NCBI RefSeq assembly: GCF_000189635.1
Contig: NW_002476161.1
Location: 62,001-126,000, forward strand
DNA: 64,000 nt
Reading direction: 5' to 3'
Source of the DNA: Tetrahymena thermophila SB210
Lineage: Eukaryota > Ciliophora > Oligohymenophorea > Hymenostomatida > Tetrahymenidae
In this document: positions 38,024 to 50,249 of the stretch, piece after piece
Position numbering within the stretch: the stretch's first letter is position 1
Layout of the letters: the number at the start of each line of letters is the position of its first letter
The notes under the pieces: model-generated
The model's database searches: none
The model's input: only the letters and a program-made list of their open reading frames with translations
What the model was told of the DNA's origin: nothing
Made by a program: the position numbers and the translations under genes

Positions 38024-39048
38024 TTTTATTGCTTGCTAGTTATTTAATTTTCTTGATTGATTGTTTTTTTATTTGTTTCCTACGCTAACTCTTTAATAAA
38101 TATCTTATTTTTAATTATTTTTTACTAGTTTGTAAGAATATGTTAATTTCTAATTAAATTTTTTTTATGATATTTCATAAGACATATATTGGTATTTAAG
38201 TCAAATTACTATTTATTTTTTTTTAAAGGAGGTTGATTTTTAATATTAAGTATTTACATCAAAGTTAAGTAAATAGATGAAGCATTTTCAATTCAATATA
38301 TTCTTCTTGTCTATATTACAATTTTATTCAACTCATTTAATTACATCCTTTAATCTATTTTTCTAAAACTCCTTAAAATCTAACAAAAAAACTTCTTGAA
38401 TTTTCTAAATAAAATGTTAGATATTTGTACTCAAACAGTAAAACTACTATTTTATCTAATATGCTTATAATTATCTTAAAGGTACATTTTTTGACTAGAG
38501 TATCGTTAGAAATCTTAATCCTTTCATATTTTCTTTTTTTAGATATTGATAGAACTGTAAACTTATAATTTGGCAAATTTAATATTTTTTAACCCATACA
38601 TTTTAAACTAAAAGTAGGGTAGACGAGTAAATAAACAATAAAAATAATATATTTCTAGAAATTCAATGGCTTATCAAATTGTAATAATAAGCATTAATTA
38701 CAAGTTATTTAAACCCAAAAAAAATTTATTTTAACAAATTAATAAATAAAATAAAAATAAAAAATTTTAAACTATGTAAAGAAATCCAAATTTTATTAAT
38801 TTATTTTACTTTTTTTAATTGCTTTTTAAAAAAATATTAAACTAATTTATATTTATTTAAAATGATATTTATTAAAGGTTGCTTTTATTGCTTTTGTTTA
38901 ATAGCAGAATATTTATTTTATAGAGAATAAAAATATTTCTAAATTTTAGGTAAAGAAATAACATATTTTTACACCCAAATCTTAAATATTGATTGTAAAA
39001 TAAAATAAAATTTGTATTTTAAAAAGTATTAATTACAGTTTAAGCTAA
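38024..39048. other. intergenic, AT-rich
   Basis: Divergent region upstream of the Mpv17-family gene. An open minus-strand stretch around 38373-38576 lacks an ATG and has no recognisable content. Nothing else seen. Confidence 0.55.
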
Positions 39049-39865
39049 ATGTTTATATACAATTATGCATTTTATATTAAGAACTTTCAACTGCTTCAAA
39101 GCTTTTTACTGACTGAAGCTGTAAAAAAAAAAATTCAATATTAAAATATCCCTCAAGCTATCATTTAAAAGACATAAACATAATTTAAAATATACTGGTA
39201 AGAATTTTATTATTTCTGAGGATAATGTTGTTTATCTTGATCCTTTAAATGTATAAATTGTTTTAAATGCGGTAGAGTTTGTTCATTTTTAATAGCGATA
39301 AGATAAAATAGTTAACTCTAAGACTAAATAGTAAATATTTTTAGTTTTTAAGATCTCAAAAGTAAAATAAATCTTAACACATAAATATGTTCAAATACTT
39401 AATTAAGGTTCATTTTAAAAGAGATGTCCTTGCATAAAGGATTAAGAATCTTGGTATTGTATTAAATTTTCGGAACATAATTTCAATATATTTTATGCTT
39501 TAATTGATATGATTATATTGTTAGCGTGCTTGTCAGCTATCTCTAACAAGGTTTAAATTCATATGTTTGCTTACTATGGAATGTTTTTTAATTTTGTATA
39601 AAAAATTGTTAAATCAAATTTTTATTTAACTATTGGCTGTGTTTTTATCTTTCATTTTATTTTCATTTGCAAGCCTACCTACTTGATAATATATATAATA
39701 AAAACAATATATCTTTTCTCTAAAGTTAAATATATTGTATTTGAAGAAATTTTATTAAATAGAAGAAGGTAGGTCATGCATTTCAGAGTTTATTAAGATT
39801 TGAAGAAAAAATTCAAAGAAGATTTATTAATTTAGAAATATAAAGTCAATAGATATTATCAATGA
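39049..39865 (+). CDS. possible gene, later exons uncertain
   Basis: ATG at 39049, exon 1 39049-39120, a 37-nt intron (GTAAAA...TCAAG) and an exon from 39158 that reads well to about 39330 (residues such as NFIISEDNVVYLDPLNV). Beyond that the same frame stays free of TGA up to 39863, but composition becomes intron-like and hydrophobic, so further introns are probable. The final TGA would overlap the ATG of the next gene by two bases, which is odd for a eukaryote; more likely the gene ends earlier or is decaying. No family recognised. Confidence 0.35.
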
Positions 39866-40598
39866 GTTAAACCTTTGCTCATGATAGCTTCTTAGGAGGT
39901 CTCAATTTATTCAAAAGAAGAGATCCAAGATTTGTTTTAGATTAGGGTGAGCGTCCTCCCTATCCTATTATTAACTCCAACAGCTCCTTTGTTGATGTTC
40001 TTAGCAATTTCAACAAGGCTGATTTTGGATTAGTTTTATTCAGTGCTGCAATCGGTAAAAAATATAAATCATTTTATTAAAATTCATTAAAAAATAGCTT
40101 ATTGATCAAAAATAATAGTAGATTTTACTCAAATCAGCATTGAAACTGTTTATTTAACATTTAAATCAATAAAAAAACCAAATATTTTGCTTAACTCTTT
40201 CATAAACACGTTTATAAATATTATTCAATCATTATGAAAAAATTAGATTAAGTGAGCATAAAATGAAAAATTACAAATTTTATTATAAAAAAACTTCAAA
40301 TAAAGCGATAAATTAACTTGAATTTTGTTATTCTATAGGTTTCCCTCTCTCTAGATGGGTTTTGAAAGGATTAACTTTCAGTTCTTTAAATTATAGAAGA
40401 GGTTTATTCAGCTCTGTTTATGGTGGTGTTATTTTATGGGGATTGGTTCTTGGATTTAATAATTCTTACTACAGACTTAATGGATTTGTTGATAATGGTC
40501 TCGTATGGAAGAGAAAGGAAAGAAAACTTAATAAGTACGACTTCACTTCCGAATTCGAAGATAACTCTTTCTTCAAAAAGTTAAGAATTAGAGATTGA
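39862..40598 (+). CDS. small two-helix membrane protein, probably mitochondrial
   Basis: Two exons, 39862-40054 and 40339-40598, joined in phase 1 across a 284-nt intron; 150 aa. The N-terminal ~55 residues are soluble with a Pro-rich PPYPII turn. Two hydrophobic segments follow: one at about 55-72 (LVLFSAAIGFPLS) and one at about 85-108 (VYGGVILWGLVLGF), then a basic, charged C-terminus. Codon use favours AAC, TTC, CTC and GGT, as in highly expressed ciliate genes. Size, topology and expression signature fit an accessory subunit of a respiratory-chain or ribosomal complex of ciliate mitochondria, but I cannot name the family and see no clear presequence. Confidence 0.8.
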
Positions 40599-40743
40599 AT
40601 AAATTTATTTGAATATTTCAAATAAAAAATATAGATAGCTATCAAAGGCATTGAAAATAACTTGTTTAGTTTAGCAAATGTGCAATTTCAATTCTAGTAT
40701 TTAGCTTATATATTTTTTAATGTATTTTCTTAGAATAAGTTAT

Positions 40744-42290
40744 TAAATTCAGCTATTCATTCACTATTCAATAAATTTAAATTTATTTTATCATGTATAC
40801 ATCTTTAGATTATTTAATTAAAATAATTGTAGAGTAAATAAAATCTTTTTAGACAATAATATTTTTAATAAATTGCCAATTACTTTTAACTTGATATCGA
40901 ATAAACTAACCTTCTTTTATTAAATTTTATATAATTCTCTATAAAATGCAAATTAAAAAAATTAATTTTATAGATTAATTAAAGTATAAAGGTAGTAGTG
41001 TTTTAAAAGAAAATAATTAGAATGTAGATAAAATACAACAAATAATATTTAAAACAACTAAATAGAATTTATTTATAGTATATATCATTTAGATTTCAAA
41101 AATTAAATTTTCAATGTTAAAAAATTGTGAAATTGAATTGAACTATTCATCATGCTTTCTTAAGAATAAAAAATATTTTTTACTATTTTATCTTTATTTT
41201 ATTGCATTTTTAGATTATTAAATTAATATTTGTGGTCAAATAAATATAATTTTTTTAAAACAATAATATTTAAATTTATTTTAAATTATTTTTATCTTTA
41301 TTTTTTCTATATTCAAAAAGTAAAATTGATAGATTAGAGCACTTAAGTAATTATGATTTACAAAAAAATAATTAAAAAGATAATAGCATACTAAAGATAA
41401 TTTTTAAAACCACTAAATAACTTTTATTATTTAATCTAAAATATTTAAATGCAAGCAAAGGTTTTTAAAATAAAACTTTCTATGCTTAAAATAATGATAT
41501 TAAATTGAATTATTCATCCACTGTTCTATAAATAATAATACTTATTACCAATTTAAATTTATTTTATTATGCCCTTTTAGTTTATCTAACTAAAAAATTC
41601 ATTAAAAGCAAATCTTTGTTAAGCGATAAAATTTTTAATTTATTGCAAATTCTTTTTATATTAATATCAAATGAGCTTGATCTTGCTAATTCATTGGAAT
41701 CAAATACTCTATTTGGTACAAATTAGAATAATAATTTAATAGGCTAGAATATATAATTAGCTTTTTTTTAAAAGAAACTAATTAAAATAAAGATAAAATA
41801 CTATTTATAATATATAAAATAATTAAATAAATTTAACTTTAATAAATATAAAAGAAAAATTTTTTTAATTTAATGCTCCATACTTAAAAATAAGGTTATT
41901 TTAATTGAGCTGTTCATATTTTTTGTCGCTAAGCAAATAAATAAGAAATATTTATTACGATTTTAAATTTAATTTATTATAAATCTTAAAATTGTCTAAT
42001 AAAAAAAATTTCAAGCTAATAAAATATTTTCTAAACTATAATATTTTTTATTAATTGTAAATTATTTTGTATGGATATCAAATAAACTTATCGTGCTTTA
42101 TCCTTTCAAATAGTATACTCTATTTAGAATAAATTAGAAAATAAATTGGATAGATTAAATAGAATACATTAAAGGAAAGTAATTAAAATAAATATAAAAT
42201 ACTAGAGATAAGATTTAAATCAATTAAATATACTTTATCTTAAATCCAAATAATTAAAAATATAAAATAATAAAAATAAATTTTAGAATA
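40744..42290. repeat. four diverged tandem units of about 370-400 bp
   Basis: Units begin near 40744, 41130, 41502 and 41899, each opening with a variant of GAATTGAACTATTCATC and running through the same order of landmarks: an ACAATAATATTT block, a TTGCAAATT-like block, ATATCAAATAAACTTATC, then AATTAAAATAAAGATAAAATAC. Similarity is patchy and the units have many indels. Parts of the same family recur near 44820-45060. No protein-coding capacity. Confidence 0.55.
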
Positions 42291-42591
42291 AAACAAAGAA
42301 TTGAGTGTATTTTTTTTGGTCTGAGAATTTAATTATTATAAAATAATAATAAATTAAATTAAATAAAACATCAAACTTTGAGAATAAATGCAAATACAAA
42401 AAATTATTAATAGCGAATTAATTAAAGTAAAAATTTACTTACTATTTTTAAATTATTTTTATTTTAGTTTATTTATTAATTTAATCAATAAATTTATTAT
42501 TAATAAAAGCATTTAAGGTTTTAAAAATAATGATTTGATTTTAGTAAAATAATAATTTTTGGTAATATTCAAGTCAAACCCTAAGAAGTTT

Positions 42592-42794
42592 GATCAAAAA
42601 AATTTTAATAGAAATTTGATGATGTATAATAGTTTTTTGATAATCATTAAAATTTAAATGAAAATATATTGGTTTTTAAATACCTAGTAATTTTTGTAAT
42701 TTTAAACTATAAAATTGTTTTTTATTAATTTTATTTATTTTAAAAATATTTTATTTTACTAAATTTGAATTTTTCTCAATTTGTTGTTGATGGA

Positions 42795-42834
<40 letters not shown>

Positions 42835-43885
42835 AAATTATAGTCAATATTTGTCAATTCAATAAATTATTAATCTAAAATCATAAATTTAATTTTTAAA
42901 GATAAAAGTTTTCATTCTTGAATATTGAATAAATTTTTAAGTGTACTTAGTTTTGATTGAAAATACAGAAAAATTTAGAAATCTAAAAATATGAATATTT
43001 TTAAAATAGATGATTTAAATAGACCTATCATAATTTTAAGGTTTTATGTGTAGTTTAAATCAATATTTATCAATATCTTTAACATTGGTTAAATTACGAA
43101 TCAAATATTCATGTTTGTACTAAATGTATTCAAAAAATTGTTTAAGTATATCAATACATATGTATGTATGCATGCATGCTTGACCAAATTCTGTATTTTG
43201 GTTTTTAAAAATATCTGAGGAATTATTTAATTAATTTTATAAAATAAATAAAAAGAAAAATAAAAGAGAGTTAATTGTAGACTTAAAATAATGAATATTT
43301 TTGGATAAAAAGTTAGAATTATGTTTTTAAATAAAGAAGCTATTATGATAATTAACTTGTTTTAGTGCATTTACGGCTTTCTTATATGAATTTTGCTTTT
43401 TTGTTTTAAAATATTTGCCTATGAGTATGTGATCAAAAAAATTTTTAATAGAATTTTGATGATGTATAATAATTTTTTGATGGTAATCTAATTTTAAATG
43501 AAAATAAGATTTTAATGCTATCCTGCTAATAATTTTTGTAATTTTAAATTTTTAAAAATCTTATTATTAAGTTAGTTATTGAATTTATTTTTCTCAATTT
43601 ATTTTTGATAAATAAAAAAAATACTTGATATGAAATAGAGATTCAATAAACATTCTATTTATAATTTATTTAAATTATTACAAAAAGAAATTTTTACTTT
43701 TTATATTTTTAAGTCTTTGTTTATTTATATTAATGTTATATATTCAATAAATCTAATTTTAAAAATATATCTTTTCAATACTATCAATATTATCGGATAT
43801 TAAAGTGAGTGTCTTCTTTCTATAAAAAATTTAATTTTTAATAAAATTTTAAAGGTTTCATGTGTAACTAAAATCAATCTTTACA
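42592..43885. repeat. direct duplication of a ~450-500 bp block
   Basis: The block at 42592-43075 recurs at 43431-43885. Matching landmarks in order: GATCAAAAAAATTTTTAATAG, TTTGATGATGTATAATA, TAATTTTTGTAATTTTAAA, TTTTTCTCAATTT and AGGTTTTATGTGTA. The second copy ends immediately upstream of the first knottin-like gene, so the duplication may have included upstream sequence of that gene. Confidence 0.6.
42793..42835. repeat. AAAT microsatellite
   Basis: About ten near-perfect AAAT units inside the first copy of the duplicated block. Confidence 0.85.
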
Positions 43886-43896
43886 TTTGGAGTTAT

Positions 43897-44277
43897 ATGT
43901 TTAAGAAAGATTAAAGTAATAATAAATTATTCATTCATATTATTACTTAATATTTTCAAAAAAAACTTCTTAAATGTAAGTATATAAGCATTCTTGGTTT
44001 TTTTTCATTTTTTCCATTAATTTTTTATACATCTATAAGCCAAAATATATAGAATCAACATATCAACTAAATGCTTTAAATGAATAATTTTGTCAACTCT
44101 AAATCTAGTTAATAAGAAAGAAGCTTTATGTTAAGAGAACCTTCTAAATGCCGTGTAGAAGGTACTCTTTGCAGGAGTTATTGGGATTGCTGCAAAGGTT
44201 TAGTATGCTAAATAGATAATCCTCATGTTTATAATCCTGAAGGCTTTTGTGTAAAAGAGAAAAGAAGTAAGGATTGA
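43897..44277 (+). CDS. knottin-like cysteine-rich small protein, copy 1
   Basis: The conserved C-terminal ~40 residues have six Cys spaced C-x6-C-x5-CC-x4-C-x13-C, the order of an inhibitor cystine knot, ending at TGA 44275. The spacing is identical to copy 2 at 45365. The frame stays open upstream to an ATG at 43897 (126 aa) and includes a hydrophobic stretch (SILGFFSFFPLIF) that would suit a signal anchor, but no ATG lies just before it; shorter starts at 44071 or 44080 would remove it. Expected to be secreted or delivered to secretory granules if the hydrophobic part is used. Knottins include protease inhibitors, antimicrobial peptides, and channel-acting toxins; nothing here tells which applies. 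Confidence 0.6.
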
Positions 44278-45364
44278 CTTAAATATTGAAATAATTGAAA
44301 TTTCATTATTTATCCTATATAAATTAAATAAAAATAATATCTTAAATATCTTTATAAAAAAATATAAATAATGTATTTAAAAGTATAATTTTATTTTTTT
44401 GGTTCCTTAAATAAAAAATATTTAAATCAATAGTTAAAACTATTTTAAAATTACAACAATTTCTAGATAGCTTTGAATATATATTCACATATATTTTCCC
44501 TAAATTATCCTTAATTTCAAAAAAATACATATTAACTTTATCTTAAAATTAAATTTTCTATATAGATTTCATTTAATTATGTGATGATTGATAAATTCCA
44601 CAAAACTAATAAAAATTCTTTTTTTCAATAAAATTTAAATTTCACTAATTTTAACTCGTCTGTCTCCCTACTTTTAAAAGTTGAAAAGTTAGGATGGATA
44701 ACAAGCAAAGAAAAAACATGGAAATTCGAATTAACATAAAATAAATTACAACAAATAATATTTAAAATTTTAATTTTATTATTAATTTCAACTATATTTA
44801 GAAGCAAATATTTAAAATTATAAATGTTTAATGCTTGAAATTATTTTATTAAAATCAATTAAATGTAATATTTAATTTAAAGTTAAAATAAATATGATAA
44901 AAATAAAGATACCTGATAAAATTTTGGTAAGAAATATTTTTTATTTATTATTTATTTTGTCAATAAATGAAATCTAATAAACTTATCTACTTTATTCATT
45001 TGAATCAAATTAGTCCTCTATTTAAAGAAATTAGTAAAATCAATTTGAAATATTAGAATAGATAAGTAGATGATTCAAAAGATATAAAAGAAAAATTATA
45101 CAAACTGTTCTATTTTAGAGTAATTTGTAAAATCAATTTGAAATATTAGAATAGGTAAGTAGATGATTCAAACGATATAAATGAAAAATTATACTAACTG
45201 TAAACTTAAAATATAGAAAATTAAAAGAATAAAATGATGAAATTAAATTTGGATTACTAAACGAAAAATAACAATTTTATTGTAATAAATTTGTCTAAAA
45301 CGAATTAGATAAATTAAAAATAAAAAAAATAATAAATTAAAAAGTAACAAACAAGAAAAAAAAA
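44278..45364. other. intergenic between the two knottin-like genes
   Basis: AT-rich. Contains sequence related to the 370-400 bp repeat family (about 44820-45060) and the 93-bp tandem duplication at 45016-45200. Short open frames on the minus strand have no recognisable content. Confidence 0.6.
45016..45200. repeat. 93-bp tandem duplication upstream of knottin-like copy 2
   Basis: Two consecutive units, 45016-45107 and 45108-45200, nearly identical over the AAAATCAATTTGAAATATTA to AATTATAC portion (few substitutions). The second ends 165 bases before the start codon, so it lies where promoter elements are expected. Confidence 0.85.
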
Positions 45365-45601
45365 ATGAATATCTAAAAATTAATCGCATTTATTCTATTT
45401 GGAGTCATCCTTATCTCTTCATCTGTTTATCTAGTCTCTAAATCTAGTCATTAAGAATAAGTCTCTATGTTAACAGAAGATGAAGAATGCAGCCCAATAG
45501 GTGATTTTTGCAGACATTCAAGCTTTTGTTGTAAAGGTTTGAAATGCTAATACGAAGACCCCAACGCATGGAACCCTAGTGGTTATTGTGTAAAATGGTG
45601 A
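45365..45601 (+). CDS. knottin-like secreted cysteine-rich peptide, copy 2
   Basis: Single exon of 79 codons (78 aa). Residues ~5-25 form a clear signal peptide (a Lys then LIAFILFGVILISSSVYLV). A short Ser/Gln/Glu-rich propeptide-like segment follows. The last ~38 residues hold six Cys spaced C-x6-C-x5-CC-x4-C-x13-C, with CCKGL shared with copy 1, which suits an inhibitor cystine knot with three disulfides. Most likely a secreted peptide. The pair shares residues before the knot (SKSS, ML-x-E) and after it (NP-x-G), so they are tandem paralogues. Target and activity are unknown. Confidence 0.82.
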
Positions 45602-46374
45602 ATCAAATGATTCAAACAAATATTGAAATAATTAAAATATAATTATTTATCTTATATTACTTTATAAGAACAATATCTTATATATATATTTATAAAATAT
45701 TTTATAAAACATATTTAAAATTAAAAATATAACTTGAGAATATTTTTTTTTTCTTACCATTAACAAAAAATAGCTCAATAAAAACTTAAATAAATATTTA
45801 TTTTAAAAAATTATAAATTATTTTGAGTTTTAAATATTCACATTTCCCCAATATTATCAAAGAGAGATACAAAACTTATTTTACTTTTATTTAAACTAAA
45901 TTTTCTTTCTAATTATTATATATTTGACTTTTAGTTAATAGATTTTAATTATTTTGCAATTACATATTAGTTGCACAAGATAGAAACTTTTCTATGTTAT
46001 TTAGTTTAATATGAATATTTTAATTTTTATCCTTTATTTATTAAAAACTTCAAATAATCTATTAATTATTAACTTACTCATTTACTTCATCAACATTTGA
46101 AATAAAAATTTATATAAAAAAAATGATAATATTTTATTCATTTTAAACAGAAAAATATTTGCTATGATATTTTAATTTAATTAATTATATAAATTAATAA
46201 AATGTGACAATTTATAAATTTTCTTCAAAATAAAATGGATTTAAGGAAATAAATTTCTTTTTCTACAACATTTCTTGAGTTTGTTCAAATAAATTTTTTT
46301 ATGTTTATATAATTATACCAAACGCATTTTAATTTTGTGATAAAATATTTTTAAATTCATACATAAAAAAAGAA
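45602..46374. other. intergenic, AT-rich
   Basis: Extremely AT-rich DNA after the second knottin-like gene. No frame, RNA or repeat of note. Confidence 0.6.
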
Positions 46375-46515
46375 ATGGATAAAAAGAAGAGTATTTAGAA
46401 AGTAATTAATCTGTAGCTATTTTGGATATTGACAAATAATAAAGATGAAATAAAATTAATTAAGTATCACAATATGTAATATGGACTTACAAATAAATAT
46501 TGGCCATTAAAATGA
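46375..46515 (+). CDS. very short open frame, doubtful
   Basis: ATG to TGA, 46 aa, Lys-rich and helical at the start. Composition is mildly coding-like but there is no family match I can recognise, and it could be chance or part of the leader of the following gene. Confidence 0.2.
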
Positions 46516-46920
46516 AATTGAGAATAAATGAAGTATTACAAAAATCAATATTAACATTCCAAAAAAAATAAAAATCATTAATTTTTTAATAATACGTCCT
46601 TGCTTTAATCAAAATATCAGTTAATTTGTGTGATTTCTATACATATGTATACAAATTGTTTATAATTATGTAAATATAATGTTGGTTTGCATATTTAATG
46701 TTTGTGAATATTAATAGTTAATAATAACTTTCTTACTATTTCATAAAAATCACAAAATAAGAATGATTAAGATAGATATAAATAAATATAGGCAAACTGT
46801 ATCAATTAATATTTAAGTAAATCATAGTTTTTAAACATAAAAAATAATTTATACTACTACTCTTCTTCAACTAAGCCTATTTATTGAATGTAAAAAGAAG
46901 GGTAGGTTCAGCTTACCAAA

Positions 46921-49646
46921 ATGAATGCAAGCAAATAAAATTTAGACACATTTTTAGCTAACTAAGATCAGGTGGCTATTCAAAATAGAGAATCTAGTTT
47001 ATTGTCTACTTAAAATATAGATGTGTAACAATATTGTAAAAAAGTCATTCCTTAAATAAGAAGTATAGTTATATATATTATGTTTAATATTTATAATATC
47101 ATTAAAAAATATACAAGGTTAGTAATTATCTCCAGTTGGTATTCCGTTATCCAGAGCTTTTTCGTAAAAATTTCTATTATTTAAACTTATTTGCATGATT
47201 TAACTGAGATTGTTTAAATTTTTAGCAAAAAATTATATTCTTAACAAATATAAATAGATAGACTTCTCGTAGATATAAAGTTAAAATTAATACAAACAAT
47301 ATTGCCATACCAAAAGATTTCTTTAGTAATATCATCGATTCCAACGAAATCAATTCTACTTAATTCCTAGGAAAGGAGAATAACTAAAAATTTTCAAATA
47401 ATACGAAATAAAATATGATAATCAATTTAAGCTAAAAGCAAGATGGAATTATAAAAAGCACAGTTTTTCAAAATGAGAGCTATAAATTTGAATAAGACAT
47501 TTCAAATACAAAAAACACTAACAATCTCTATGATTAAGGAGTTACTTATAGAGCTTAAGATTTATTAAATCTTCAAAAAAATTCTAATAATTTTTCCAAT
47601 GCTCGTCATTAATGTATGGAAATTTAACTAGCAAATAGTTAAGATAGTAAGTTAATATAATGCAATTAATTAAATGAATAAGCAATTATTTAAAACATAA
47701 CAACTCCAAAATTTGTAGAAAAAAAGCTTGTTTTTGGCAATTAAAACGAAGGAATAGAATAAGATTTCAATACTGCTGTTAAAAGCTAAAGGAAAATCAC
47801 CTCAACAAAACGAGTTCAAAGGAATTTTATTAGAAATTAGTTGCATTAATAATAATAAGATATTGCTTTATAGACTTCCTTTCAAACAGAACAAGTAAAT
47901 TTGAAAAATGTATTTGAATAATCAAAAAAATAGATTTAAAGTAATAAAAATTAGTTTTTTGATACCAAAGATGCTTTAAAATAGATTTATAGTTAAACTT
48001 CTCTAGAAAGGAACAACAAAAATTTAATACTTACTAACTAAGAAAACAACTAGCTAAGCAATATATTAATTAATAAAGGGAATCTAAGCTATAGCAAATA
48101 GAAAAGTTTTCCAAATAATTAAAACAATAAAGTCTCTAATAGTGACATTAATAATAATTAAGAAATCAGCAACTGTGAAAATAGTGTAAACAAATATTAA
48201 ATTATTTAATTAACTAAATCTTCTTATTCGTGCGATTAAGAAGAATGTAGAGTCGCTAAATCTGAATAAATTATCAAAAATAAAGACAAAAATACGAATT
48301 AAACAACAAATTTATAAAAAACTGATCCATAAAAAAACCTAATTCAGAAAAAGGTAAGAAAAATAAATATAAAAAATGAATAAAACTAAGAGGAAAAAAC
48401 ATAAATTAATTCTTCTAATGAAATTAATGATTGCAATAAATTAGCAAACATGATCACTTTAACTAATGAGTTTATATTTAATAAATAGATCATCAATCAA
48501 TCTGAAAAACAAGATAATTCTAGCTCAAATAATATTTTTATTTAAGATCTAAAAAATCAGATCAATATGAATCAATCATAATCAATTGAAAAATAACCAG
48601 TTAATTCAGTTTAAAATTCTAAAATTTGTGAAGATTTTAATAAATTTAGCTTAGAAAAGATAAAGAAAAATTTATTCCAAGACACTACATAGTAATAAAG
48701 GTAGATTAACATTCAAGCTAACAGCTGTAAAAAGTTAAGTGATTGCTATAAAAATACCTCAAGTGAGGCATTTCCATAGTTATTTATAATAGATTCTGAT
48801 CAGAATTTTAAGCTAAACTAATAAAATCAAAGGTTATTGGAAAATAGAAGCACTACTACTTCTCAATTAACTAAAAGGTAACAAATGCTTTATCTCCAAG
48901 GCTAAATAAAAAAGAGAAACTAGCTTTCTCTCCACGAGGATTATAATAGCAAGTAAAGTTAACTGTATTAATAATAATAGCAACAGCTTATAAGCAATCC
49001 AAAAAACTATATTTAAAAAAAATATAGTATAAATCAGAATTTTAATGATTAGCAATAAGGAGGAGAGCCTTTCAGTCTACAAAATCTAATGTAAAATACA
49101 AGCTTTGAAAAGTTTGAATAAAATTATTACTCAGCAAAGTCATAACAGTAAGAACTTGAAGGATCTCTTAATTAGCAATTTAATTCAAATCAAAATGAAT
49201 TGCTACCTAAATTATATCCTACTAAAGTTAATTACAAATCTCATAAAGATAGAAATTTCAGTCTGAACTACTTAAAAAAATAAAATTTAGCCCAATCTTA
49301 ATATTAGATTATTTCTCCTACATATACAAATAGTAATATTGATAATTAAAGCTAAATCCTTAACCCTTAAACTTGTAATAATTTCAATTAACCAAACTCA
49401 TCCAATAACATAGATCTGAATTCTATTACTAAAAATTTAATCCCTCTGAACTTAGTTAAGGGGCAAATCTTCAGTAATTATTCTCATAGAGAAAAAATCT
49501 AAACATCTGACACAACTCCTTCTTCCAAATAAGAACTTTCAAAAATAAATTTTTAGCTTTTAAAATATGAATAACAATTGAATTAAAAAAACAATCAATC
49601 ACCATAAAGCTTTATTAAAATCGAATAGGATATAGAAGACATTTGA
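46921..49646 (+). CDS. Asn/Gln-rich protein of unknown function
   Basis: Three exons: 46921-47062, 47123-47163 (41 nt) and 47226-49646; phases 1 and 0 agree; 867 aa. The first ~60 residues and the small exon give a helical segment (SSWYSVIQSFFQK) followed by a basic RRYKVK patch. The rest is dominated by Asn, Gln, Lys, Ser and Ile, with short Gln runs and no recognisable fold. Such proteins are common in Tetrahymena and Paramecium. The boundary of exon 2 is uncertain because alternative AG sites lie within eight bases; the chosen set is the one that keeps a single frame. Confidence 0.68.
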
Positions 49647-50249
49647 TTTTAGATTTTTATTTTATTTCAAATTTTAGATTTTCATTTTATTTCAATTTTT
49701 GTTATATTAATTTTTTCAGATATACGACACTGCTAATCACACCCTTTATATTTGTTTATTTAAATTAAAATCTAATATTAAAGTCAATTTTAAATGTTAA
49801 ATAATTATAATAACATATTTAAATAATAAATATTTATTAAGAAAATTTCATATTTTTTATAAATTTACCTAACTTATAAATTTAAAAAATTAAACTTCTA
49901 TCAATTATATACACCCACAAACAAAATTTATTACTAAAGAATAGAATAATAGAAAGTAAGTATTTGATTTTCATACGAATATTAGCTTTTGTTTTTATTG
50001 GTTTGGATTAAGTGATAAAGAATTTTTATATTTTGATCGACCTTCATTCCTTCCTATTTCATTATAATAAATTATTTATGTCATAGAAAAGTTAAATAAA
50101 AATGATCTTGATCAAAATACTATTGAAAATTTTCATTATTAATTTTTATATTATAGAAAATATATAAATGACATTAATTGAAATTTTAAATTTTCTAAAA
50201 AATTTTAATGACTTTATTTAACTACGACATAAATATTTAATTCAAAATA
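49647..50249. other. intergenic, AT-rich
   Basis: No supported content; A/T runs, with a short duplicated TTTTATTTCAAATTTTAGATT motif just after the preceding stop codon. Confidence 0.55.

Larger units (their letters stand above)
40599..43896. other. repeat-rich intergenic region
   Basis: No supported gene in 3.3 kb. The region is built from two diverged repeat families (listed separately) and an AAAT microsatellite at about 42793-42835. It leads directly into the first knottin-like gene. Confidence 0.6.

Noticed and set aside
37540..38055. Plus-strand open frame over the Mpv17-family gene, with one internal TGA, that first looked like a broken carboxypeptidase or a selenoprotein.
   Set aside because: The minus strand holds an uninterrupted 186-residue frame with the full order of Mpv17/PMP22 motifs, so the plus frame is its shadow.
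38373..38576. Minus-strand open stretch in the spacer before the Mpv17-family gene.
   Set aside because: No ATG, no splice context and no recognisable residues; length is within chance for AT-rich DNA.
44342..44807. Two minus-strand frames between the knottin-like genes.
   Set aside because: Ile/Asn/Lys composition typical of translated AT-rich spacer and no similarity to the neighbouring genes.
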